A stretch of 64,000 nt of DNA, taken from NCBI GenBank assembly GCA_020284085.1, contig JACEVL010000005.1, positions 122,501-186,500 of the forward strand, given 5' to 3'. Below, piece by piece: positions 24,101 to 36,100 of this stretch; within the stretch, counting starts at the first letter, position 1; the number at the start of each line of letters is the position of its first letter. Origin of the DNA: Aporrectodea caliginosa (Eukaryota > Annelida > Clitellata > Crassiclitellata > Lumbricidae). Below the pieces are notes generated by a model that searched no databases, was not told the DNA's origin, and saw only the letters and a program-made list of their open reading frames with translations. The translations under genes and the position numbers were made by a program.

Positions 24101-27100
24101 CTTGCCTTAAGGTTGCCTAATTGGTACTGCATTATCCTGTTAATGGAAACAGTGAAAGCCGTGATGGCCGTAAAGTAACCAGACACTGCTTAATCGTTGT
24201 GTAGGGCTGGGTGCCTCTCTACCAGAGCTTTGAGAGTTTCTACACGCGCAACCTCTACCGACGGATCCGCGACTGTTGGAACCGACCGATCTGCAGCGTC
24301 CCTGGGGCCGAGTTCGACCTCATGGACAGACAGTCACCTGACTATGGATGGACGTTCAGGTATATCGCCGTTAATTTAACTTCAGTAAAGATACTGTGCT
24401 TCATGAAAGAAACATATAGGAAGGTACTCGTTTCCTGTTCGTAGGACCTTAAGCTGGCAAGGTACGACTCCCAGGGTCGTGTATACAAGGCCAGTACAAG
24501 ACTTGCCATTTACTTCCCAACATATGCAAGTACCAAACTAAATATGTATGTATGTATGAGCACTTGTTATAGCGCCCCTTCGAGATTTCTACTCAGAGGC
24601 GCTCCCGACTACAGCGCAGACACTGAATCGGAGTTTCACCGAAGCGCATGAGCAATTGCTGAGTGAAGGACTTGCCCAGGTCCCTAAGCGATTGAGGTGG
24701 ATTCAGAACCCGCAACCCTCTGGCTGCAAGGCACCGAACATACCCCTATATAGCTTGCACTCAAACAACTTGCCCAGGGTCATTACACGGACATTGAACT
24801 TATGGTCGCGTGATCATCGACTAAGCATGCTACTGAAAGACTGTCACCTTGTTGTACCTTAATCAAAACTACAGAGGGATTATAATACAAGGCTATACAG
24901 TCCTCACACATCTGCCTCTCATCTCTGCATTATTTGTTGAATCACAGTGCATCTTGAATGTATGCGTATGTATGTATATTTGTATGGATCTACGCATGTA
25001 TGTATGTGTATATGTGTCTTGAAACATGTAGTGTTTATGTATGTCTGTATGTGTCAAGACATCTAATACAGCTACTTTAAGTACCTTACGATAGCACTGA
25101 AATAGTGAAATTATTGTGAAGTTAGCAATTCATTGTGACTTGCATAAATACTAAATCCTGAGTCAGACAAACTCTTCAGAAGAAAGACTGAAACCAATCA
25201 CTAGAAGTAGTCAGGTGACTGAAATCAATCATTACACAGTCTTTGTCTGACCACGTAACTTTCAAGAAGTGTTTGACGTGTGCTTCAGACGTGTACGAGA
25301 CGTACTCTGAGTGTCTGGAGAACACTTGGTGCATGTATGTTAGAATAACCATGTATTGGTATGCTCGAAGCGTACGTGATCAGGCATAGAACAGCAGATC
25401 TGCAGATTCATTGACCTGCTGTCGGCTTAGTCTTGTCAGGTGACCATCTTAGCAAATGAGTTGGCTGAGTGAATAAGTCGAAATTAATCAACCGCTTATG
25501 TGGTCAGATTAGAACACTCACTTGATCGGCTGATGCACCTACTGGAGTGGAAAGCACGTTCCCGTGTATGTGTCTGTCTGTCTGTATGTCTCTGCATTTA
25601 TGTGTGAGAGGGAGGAGGCAAAGACAGGGCAAAGAGAGAAAGACAGACAGACAAACGGACGGATGTTGTTTGTGACATAACCTCATGTGTCATTGCTAGA
25701 TCCTTAGAACTTACACAACTACACTACAGAACAGACCTGCACGATGCGCTATGTAAATATTGGCTAACTCTACATAGTACTCTCTGCCTCTGCTTCCTTT
25801 TTACTGTCTTACTGTGTGATTATCCTTACACTTTTCCCAATTACCTTCTTGTCTCCCATCCTATGTGTCCTTACTGTTTGTCTGTATCTTTGTGCTTCTC
25901 TGGCACTACTGACATACTTCAAGAGGAGCTATATAAATTTCAACCTACTCTGCATTACGTTACTTTCGTTTGGCCTTAGGTTTACGGGTAAAACAACACG
26001 GGCGATGAATATGGGTTCTTACAACTACCTGGGGTTTGCTCAACCCCAGGGCCCTTGTGCCGATGACTCGGAAAAGGTGACAAGAAAGTACGGCGTTGGC
26101 GTCTGCAGCAGTCGCCACGAAATAGGTCAGGTTATATAAAATGGTCTCTGGTGTTATAGGTCAGTTCACAATAAGAATATTTATTGAGTTTACATGAGCA
26201 TTTGTATGTGTTAGGTAATTTTGCATTAGAAATGTTGACTAAGTAGGTCAGTTCACATGCAAATGTTTGTGAATTCGGTCAGTCTGCATAAGAAATGTTA
26301 ATGAATTGGATCGGTCCATGTGCGAAACGTTTGTTTGTCAGTAGGAATGTCTGTAATGGGTTCAGTTTACAATAGAAATGTTAATGAATTAGACTAGTTC
26401 CCTTGAAAATGTATATGATAGAGGTAGTTTGCATTACAAAGGTGTAATCAATTAGGCTAGTACACATAACTTTTTTAAATAGGTCAATTCATACAGAGTG
26501 TATATGTTTATTTATGAGCAGACATGTGTTCATAAATTAGTTATCAGGTGCAATTAGAAATGTTTATGATTCAGATCAGGCCTTGATGAAATATACTTGG
26601 ATAAAACTTATCTTCTTGACACGTGTGTGTTTAATATTAGAGTGCTTTTGAAATATTTCTGAAATTGATCAGGTGATTATTAGATGTACATTTCGTGACT
26701 TGGGTGTTATCCTTGACAGCACTCTTTTGTTTGCTGAACACATCTCTACCCTCTCTCGGTCTAGTTTCTATCACCTGAGATGTCTCTGAGCTGTCAGGCG
26801 ATCTGTGTCCTCGTCCATTTTACCTCGATGGTCCATGCTTTTATCTGCTAATGCATTGATTACTGTAACTGGCTACTTGTTGGTCTTGGAAGTCGCGCAT
26901 GTCGCCTCTTCTATCGGTGCTAAATGCAGCTCCTCGCCTGATTGCCCGCCTTCCTCACTTCTCACATATCTCAACCTTCATGATCGAGCACTTACACTGG
27001 CTTCCGCTCACTGCACGTTTTCGGTTTAAAGTTCTTTTCCTTACTTCCAGAGCGTTTTTGGGCCCGCCTCCACGCTATCTTTCTGCTCTTATCCGTCGTA

Positions 27101-30100
27101 ATCTTTCGGCTGCCTCTTAGTACCTCGGACTCAGACTGCTGCTGCTGCTGCCCAGTACCACGCTTATGCGTATGTTGGCACTATGCTCTGGAATGATCTT
27201 CCCTCTGCGTCTCGCTTATGATCTCAACTGGGATACTTCTGTCTCTGCCCGTACTCTTAAGACTTCTTTCCTTGCGCGGTTTTTTGCTCTGGGAGTGCTT
27301 CTGATTAGGTCATACTGTGAGAGGCACTTTAGAAATCCGTAAATACAATACAATACAATTAAAATGTCGCCTGGTCTTGTTCTGCAGGCAACTTGGATAT
27401 TCAGAAGGAGTTGGAGGAGCTAGTGGCACAGTTTATAGGTGTTGAGTCTGCGATTGCCTTTGGAATGGGGTTTGCCACCAACTCCATGAACATACCTGCG
27501 CTTGTCGGAAAGGTAAATTGTAACTAACGAGTCATTCCACATTTACAACGTGGGAGATATGTAAGTATGAAGACACTTACTATAGCGCATTTTAGGTACT
27601 TCACAAAGGCGGTACACCTATGACTATCTGACAATTCTAAATCATGTGAGTTTTCAGACAGTTTGTGAATGTGCTGCATAGTCAGTGGCAATCATACCTA
27701 AATGTAATGAGGACATTCCAATACGTGACAGGTCATGATGGGCTCCAGTTGATGTGCAGTAGCATGGCTTATCTGACGTCTGCTCAGATAAATGTACTGT
27801 ATCTTTGTGGGATTCAGTTGCAGCTGATTTGAAGACATCCTACTTTGTACTACAATGGCCTGTGTAGAAGGCACACAGGCAAATGAGTCAGATGGGTGGC
27901 ATTTAGAGTACAGTTGTAGGTCATCAGCGTACAGCTGGACCAGTGCTCCCAAAGCAGTGATGATTGAGTAGGATCGGCTGCGTATAAAGTACAGGCTAAG
28001 CCTGATTACTGAGCCCTGTAGAACACTGAAAGTGGAGTTCATGCCGTGCCGTCTAAGCCAATAATTTCCATTATTGTTCCCTGATCCAGGATGGAACAAT
28101 GCCAATTACGTTGTGTGCCTTCTTAGCCGAATCAGTATATCATTCATTGTCACATTGTGTCATGGGTATGACTTGCGTCAGGCAGTGCAGGTGTACCGAA
28201 TTGGTCCGTCGAATACACACATGCGCTTGGCCTCTGGGCTCTCACACTTCTAATCTCCTCTGCTATCTTGGCTTACGTAGGTCTTGAGAATGTCCTGTGT
28301 GGGTTTGAAATTTGTCTTAAGCCAACAGCCGATTAAGTGATCTTGTGGACTTCTTTGTGGTGGCAGTGCATGTTGAAGTGAATGCTTTCTGGTAAGTGGC
28401 CTTAACTGCGTGGACATGACTTGCTCTCTCTTTGTTAGTCATAATAGAATCTCTAAATGTAGGCCGCAGTAGTGAATGTAGGTCACACAGGTTTACAACC
28501 AGTGGTAAAATTTCTCAGTGCCTTGTTGTTTCCTCAAAGGTACTAGTATGTAAATACCCAGATACTTAATATGTAAATACATGCACGTGTAAATCGAGCC
28601 AGGTTACTCCTTGGATGGGTGACTTTGTCTGTGAAATGACCTACTCAGTCCTTCATGTGTTGTTTGGTAGATGAGTGCCATACACAGTGCCCTTTTCTTT
28701 GTCCTCGGCTGTACTGTGGTGCTATATAAATTGTCTTATTATTGATGCCAGTTGAGAGGCTACAAAGAGTCATTTGATTGCCATGATTTTCGACCACAGG
28801 ACCGAGCTTTGAAGGAGTATCAGAGAGACATGTACACAAGTTGTGACCAATACCCTTTTTGCCTTGAGTGGTATACCTGCTATACTTTGTCACCAAACAA
28901 TTGGTGTCTGTTCATGAATGTCTTGCCAACAGTAGTCTGAAATGTCTGGCAGTGCCCAGACATTTCATTTGAAGCGCAAATGTAAACAGAGCTTTGCGTC
29001 CACTGCTGATGTAAAGGAGTCCTCTGTGCTGTTGGCCTTGTTTCATGACTGTCGGAGGCTTTGACTGATTGCGTGCGTGTTTAACAAGCTACCAGCTACT
29101 GTAGTCTTCCTACTCATGCAATAATTCATTTAGTGTACCACGTCACCCCGATCACCCTCATACGATTTATTGCTTCCTTCCGTGGAGGGGTGGGTAACAC
29201 TGTACCCAGTGAAGTTTCTGTTCACCCACTTCATCAGTGTTTGCGCTTGACTTGAACGTTTAACCTCTTTGCTTTACTTAAGTAGCAATGGCTAGATAAA
29301 GAAAAGTAAGCAATTAAGTACATGTGCAGTAGGTTAGATGATGAAAAAGTATTGATTGGGAAAATCTATTGTACTCACGACTTCTGTTGCATGCTTTATA
29401 ACGCACAAGGCATCTGTTGGTAGTCGCTTGTGAAGTTATAGTCAAAAGCTAGAAAAGTTCTTTTGAAATGCCAAAGCCGATAACACAGGTTGTATTATTA
29501 CGCATTATTCAATTTTCTCCCCAGATATTCTTAGATTAGATGATAGATAAGATATCTCAGTTTGGGTAAAACTGCAGATGATGACGACTACTTTATTACA
29601 TTGTATGCTAGAGAAGTATATAATCAGAAGTAGATGGTGATTAATTAAATTGGAGTTAAAGACTGATGATGTATTAGCGTCATGTTGTCGGTTGTGTGGT
29701 AGGGTTGCCTAATTCTTAGCGACGAGCTGAATCACTCTTCACTTGTGCTGGGAGCACGGCTGTCTGGCGCTCAGATTAAAACATTCAGACACAACGGTAG
29801 GGGCTCTTCTATGTCCTCCCCTCTCCTCCTCTCTAGATAGATAGTTAACCGTCTTTAGGCGATTGTCAAATACATTAATGGCTCTGTCTCCGTCTTTCTG
29901 TCTCTGTCTGTCTCTCTGTCTGTCTCTGTCTCGCTCTCTCTGAGAAGAAATCAAAACTGATAAGAAAGTAATTGATTTTCAATATGGTTTTAATGGCTTA
30001 CGGATCAGATATCAAATTTTAATTGGTTTTTGATATCAATCTTTGTGATTCTGATCAGCGTCGTATTGATTGATTGACTGGCTTACTCACTCGTTCGCTG

Positions 30101-33100
30101 ACTCATTCACTCGCTGACTCATTCACTTGCTCACTCATTCATTCGCTCACTCACTCGCTCATTCATTCACTCACTCATTTGCTCACTCGTTCATTCACTC
30201 GCTCATTCACTCATTAGCTTGCATATGATTCGATTCATCTATCAGTCCTTCAGTGATACGCTGCCTTGATTGAGTACTTGTCATTTGATTGATTTATGAA
30301 CTGATTGGTTGCTTGATTAATTGATTGAATGATTGGTTGATTGAATAATCCATTGATTAAATGATTAACTGAATGATTGGTGCATTCCTTAGACACAAAG
30401 GACCTTGAGATGAAGTTGAGAGATGCTGTGGTTGACGGTCGGCCGCACTCGCATCGACCATGGAAGAAGATTCTTATTGTTGTAGAAGGCGTCTACAGGT
30501 GTGTTAATTGATTTGCACCTACAGAGTGATATGGCACGATTTCCTATCCATTGCACATGCGTACTGTTTCATTTGACCTTGTTCAGCATACAGCGTAATA
30601 CTATCTTGAAATATATGTGCTTACCCTAGACCTCACGAAGGAAACAGACTTTTATTCAGCATTTAATATCACTGGGATAAATTACGGTAATTGCGTCACC
30701 CCACATGGCGCAGTGGTCGCTAGAGCCTAGCTTGGAACTGGTGGGTCTGCAATGACTTCACCCTGAGCTCAACTGCTGTATGGGCAAAGGTGAGAACAGC
30801 AGTGCCCTCATATCCCAAGCCGTCGCCTGATGGTTCATCACACTTCAAAGTAATATTATAGAAACTGCCGGCTACCGGGATTAGCTTCACGTCCTGGGTA
30901 CCCGCCTTAGGACGGGTGCTGGGCTTCTGAGTGCCCGTTGACACCCTGATGATGATGATGATGAAAGCACCAAAAAATGGCTACTTTACTGATCTAGGTA
31001 TTAGTTTGCAGCTATGACAAATTCACCTGCTTGGAACAGTCATGCGTTAATAAAATTTAACCATTCACGTATCAAAGAATTACATAGTTGATATTTCTCT
31101 TGCTATTTAATACTTTTATTAATATTTCCACCTGAAATTGCAGCATTCGAGGTGTGACACTGAAGTGTTAATTTCATTCTATAATGGAGTAACGTGGGAG
31201 GGAATCGGGTACCAGTTCAGAATGAATTTAAGTACCAGGGTTGTATTTGACTAAAATCTTTACATACTTAGTTTTGATTAACAACTAGCAAGTGAACCGA
31301 CTCTAGTACATGCAGTGCATGCTAGGATGCAGGTATTCCATAGTTTATGTTAAAGCATTGATCCTATGACGGCATGACAGGTAGTCAGATACCCACTCGT
31401 AATTGGCTCAGATCCACAGGCCATATTTTACTAATATTTCGAAACCCCAGTCTTTGTTGTTGGCATCATCATCATCATTATATTCAAAGACGTTTTGAGC
31501 ATCAGTTAATTTCTTGCATCCTTCCATCTGTGATCCGTCAATTCATCAATCCGTTTTTCCATCTATCGTCCCTTTAATGCCCCATTGATCCACCCCCTTT
31601 CATTGATGATGATCCATTCTTCTATCACATCCAATGGCTTATTCACTGACCCAGGTATTTGTTTATCAGACTAAGAATTATATTCACGTGCTGTGGACGA
31701 CTTCTCAAGCCATCCCGCTAACTCCAAATCTCAGTAATTCCAACATTTATTCTTTTTTTTTTCTTTATAGTAGCATTTGTGAGATGTTAGTGGAAAAGCA
31801 GTGCATCTTCCTGCTTGATGTATAATAAAGGAATATAATATTATATAGTTCATTGTTTATTCGTTCATTCATTCTTTCCTTCCTTCAGTTGATCGGTTTC
31901 CAGATCTATCGTTTAATATCGTTTAATCTTGTGATGTGTTATCTGTTTTAGTATGGAGGGATCGATCGTTAAGCTGCATGAGATCATCCGCATTAAGAAG
32001 AAGTACAAGGCCTACCTTTACCTGGATGAGGCACACAGCATTGGGGCGCTCGGACCACGAGGTCGTGGGGTCGTCGACTACTGGGGCTGCAACCCCAAAG
32101 ATGTCGACATCATGATGGGCACCTTTACCAAGAGCTTTGGGTCAGCTGGGGGATACATTGGGGGATCGAAGGTACACACATTTACATTACCAGTAGTAAT
32201 GGCTCTATTCAAAATGCTTAGCTTTATACATGCAGTGTTTTAAAAATATTTTCCATATAATCCACGACTGCTAGTTCAGTGATGTTGAGTTGAGTTAAGG
32301 TCATGACCCCTGTCGGCAGAATGTTTGTGGACATTTGCCTCTGTCACAAAGCAGTAGAATTTAATACTAGTGCCGGCTGGGAAGTAAATGTCAAAACTTT
32401 TGATGCATTAGCAATGTGTCCAGTACATTTGGGTTTGTCCATTGCCTGCTTTATAGTTGAAGAGTGGGAAATAAGCGCCTCCTGTACAGTCCACTGTGGT
32501 GGATGGGAGCTTTACTTTTACATAGGTGACTAGTTGCATAGGTGACTATGCATGACATTACATTTTGGATTACAATTCTCTTTGTTTTACAGAAGCTCAT
32601 CGAGTACTTAAGAACTCACTCACACAGCGCGTGCTACTCGAGCAGCATGGCAGCCCCTGTTGCTCAGCAGATCATCTCATCGATGAAGATCATCATGGGA
32701 TACGATGGAACGGATGAAGGTAGCGTCCGTGCATCTTGGCTTACATTGCCTAAGTTCCTTGATAGAATGGATGAAGATAGTATTACCTTTGACCTTCATT
32801 TCCTTTCTTTACCTTACTTGCTTTACTACCTGGCCTTGCCTTGCTATAGTTTACCTTGCCTTTCCTGTTTCTAGCCTACCTTGCCTTGCATTAGCTTGCC
32901 TTGGAATGCCTTACGTTATCATAGCCTTTCTTATTTTAGCGTACCTTGCCTTGAATGAGGACTGTTCCTTTAAAGAAGCATGTAAATGAAAAAGTCTCTT
33001 ATTGCCCGCTTTCAAGGAAACTTCTGAATAGTAATTCTAATCCAGCTAAAACCAATCCATCATCGATCAATGTAGTTTTTGGCTTTCCTTTGATGGAAGG

Positions 33101-36100
33101 AAGACTGCAGGTGAAAGTGACAAGAGTCGATGTCTAAGTTCAGTTACCACAGGTCACCTGTTCAATACTAAAATTTATAGCTTTTTAATCATAACAGTTG
33201 CAATAGAAAATGAGCAGTCCTTTAGGCTAACCTGAGATGATTCAGCAACATTTCTGAATTCTTAGCATCTTCATTGCCAGCCTCTGGGCTGACAGTGCGG
33301 CATGCCAACCATCAGACCATTTTATTCTTCATGATAATTAGACAGCAGTTCGCATTTTGGGACAGTGCGCTGAGTCTCTTACCTAACAATATCAGGTTTG
33401 CCCCTCCTGAGTGGACAACGTGTTACGATAATCAGCAACTTGTCTCACACCTTGGAATCAGATTTACCGACCTTACACATGTATAATGAGAGCAAAGTAT
33501 AAATAACCTCTCATGATGAGGTTGTCTTATGTAATTGTAAGTGCTTATTTATATAGCACCTTTTCAAGAAAACTTGCCAGAGGTGCTCCCAACCCAATTA
33601 CAGAAGATTATGTGTGTGGTGTTGCGTGTATTATCATGTGTGTGCGATGTGTCTTTTGAAGGGAAGCGCCGAATTGGTCAGCTGGCCTGGAACTGTCGCT
33701 ACTTCCGTCGCCGTCTTCATGAAATGGGTTTCATCATCTACGGCAACATGGACTCGCCAGTCGTACCACTTCTTCTCTTCCTGCCCGGCAAAATAGCGTA
33801 CGTATGCTGTTTGGACTTGAATTTCATTTTTTATTTATTACTGGGTAAACCTGTCAGTATTTAGTAAATCGAAAGTGGCAATGTAAAAATACTGGCAAAC
33901 TTCTTAGACTTGTAGTTGATTAAAACTGTCATAATTATTAATTAAGTAATTGGGCAATTCCATGAGAATAGGGACACATATCTCCAAAAATAAAATTCAG
34001 TATAAGCATTAGTTGACATCATATTTTAGTTGACTGATGCTTGTAGTTCACATATGAAAAGTTGTTTGAATAGCAATTCTTAATTTTCTAGTTCAGATAC
34101 ACACAATTGCAGAGGGACCTAACGTGTATATTTTACGAGTTTTTTTAAAACGAAATTGATTAAATGCAAAGGCACTACAGTCAAAGCAGATTATGTATTT
34201 TAAAGCATTTAAAACATATATCTTGCACAGTTTTAAATGCCCTTCAAAGCACTAAAAGAATTATATCACAATAATCAACCGTTTTGTCGTAGCACGTGCT
34301 TGAACGGACTATCCGGATTTCAAAATGCCGTTGTCACGTCCCTAACGTTTTTCATAATAGTTGACCTCAATCATACTAGACTGCAGGTATAATTCTGATT
34401 ATTTTTATGCAATGCTAACTTACTTAGTACTTTAAACTTTGGTAGAGTTTTGGAAATTTATGTTGCTCATTTAATAGATATAGCGTTAGGGACGTGACAT
34501 ATTAGCGTTAGGGACGTGACGTTAGGGACGTGACATTTTCATGAAGTGTTAAAACTTAATACTAAAAATCACTTCATGTGCTAAAAAGAGCTTCTTGCAA
34601 AAGAAATACTGTACACTGATGTGCAATTCACTAGATGGGGCCTGTAAAAATTTCTGGGCTATGCTGAGATATCTTACATTACATGATTTTACTTAATTAA
34701 TCTACTTACTTGTACTCATAAATTTAGTACAATTTAATCATAATAAATACATCAATGGTTTAACATTGGCATTTCTTTTTATTGTGTTTGTTTTAGTTTC
34801 TTAGATTGATAGTTTAAAACTCCTGTTTTTTCAATTGATACCCTTTCGTAATTAGAACACTAGGCGGTCAATATACAATGATCAAGATTATCCAGGCCGT
34901 ATAAGAAAATCAAAGTTTGCAGAGTTACGACCAAAGCATGTACTACTGAGTCCACAAACACCCGCAAATGTCTACTTTTGCAGATACCATGAAAATCTTA
35001 GCCTACTGCTTCAGTTTCCTGATATAGTTCCTCACATCTGACTTAGCAGCAGCAGTGTGTAGCTCACAGAATGTGAATTGCATAACAGGAGATATCTGTT
35101 GCAATTTGAGCATAATTATTTCAACACATTTACGATACCTGTACTTAGTGATTAGCCATATGGACAGTTAATAAACTGAAGAATTAAATACATTCATTCA
35201 TTCATTCTGAGAAGTTATATAGCGCCTCTTTCAGAGATCTACTCAGAGGCGCTTATAAAAGGCAGACGAGTTCAACCGAGGCAACAATCAATAGTCTAGT
35301 GGGAGGTCATTCCAGATGGAGGGACCCACAATTGAAAAGCTCGATGCTGTCTAATAGAAGTGTGAGCTCACGGGACATCATATATGCGGAGAGAGGAGCA
35401 TGTTTAGGAGGGCAGCCAATGAGGCGAGTGGCTGAACAGAACGAAGAACTCGATCAAGGTGCCCGATTAGCCCAAGTGGCAGGTCTACAAGTACCGAACT
35501 GCAGTGATCACTTCTACTAGTGACAAAGGTATGCACAAGAGCCACAGTAGCATTATGAGAGAGGAATCGTGAGATAACGCAAAGTAGACGAAGCTGGTAG
35601 TTGCAACTGAGTGACCGAATATGGACCTGTAGTTATCTTTTGGCATATAAAGTGATTTTTAGTATTAAGTTTTAACACTTCATGAAAATGTCACGTCCCT
35701 AACGTCACGTCCCTAACGCTAATATGTCATGTCCCTAACACTATATCTATTAAATGAGCAATATAAATTAACTTAAATATTGCTGTTCTAGTCTAAGTAG
35801 GTTTAAGTTTTTGTAGTCTATATACTGCACCTAATTAGTCATGCTTATTTTTAGCATAAGTATGGTTCATTTAAGTTTTAATTATTACAAGGCTAAGGCC
35901 TGGCAACAGCCTAATGTGGACCACAAATATTTTACTTCAAGTTATTGATTACACAGTAAAACATATTATGTCGTGGAATGCATTAAACTAATACACTACA
36001 CATACCATTATAAACATAAAACAGTTATTTATAAAATGCGGCACACATAGCAATTTGCACACCGTCACGTCCCTAACAAAAGCGTCACGTCCCTAACGCT

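Larger units (their letters stand above)
13655..24204 (+). other. SPTLC2 intron 2
   Basis: The longest intron (10.5 kb) contains TA repeats at 15025-15135, a perfect palindrome at 15381-15404, an approximately 32-bp degenerate tandem repeat at 16380-16560, an inverted repeat at 18038-18084, an ATTCATTC run at 19315-19400, a TCTATTTAGAGACCAT repeat interrupted by a SINE (19720-20125), two hairpins at 20545-20696, TGTATGTA repeats at 21880-22120 and CCTTGCCTT repeats at 23880-24140. No exon is seen. Confidence 0.7.
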
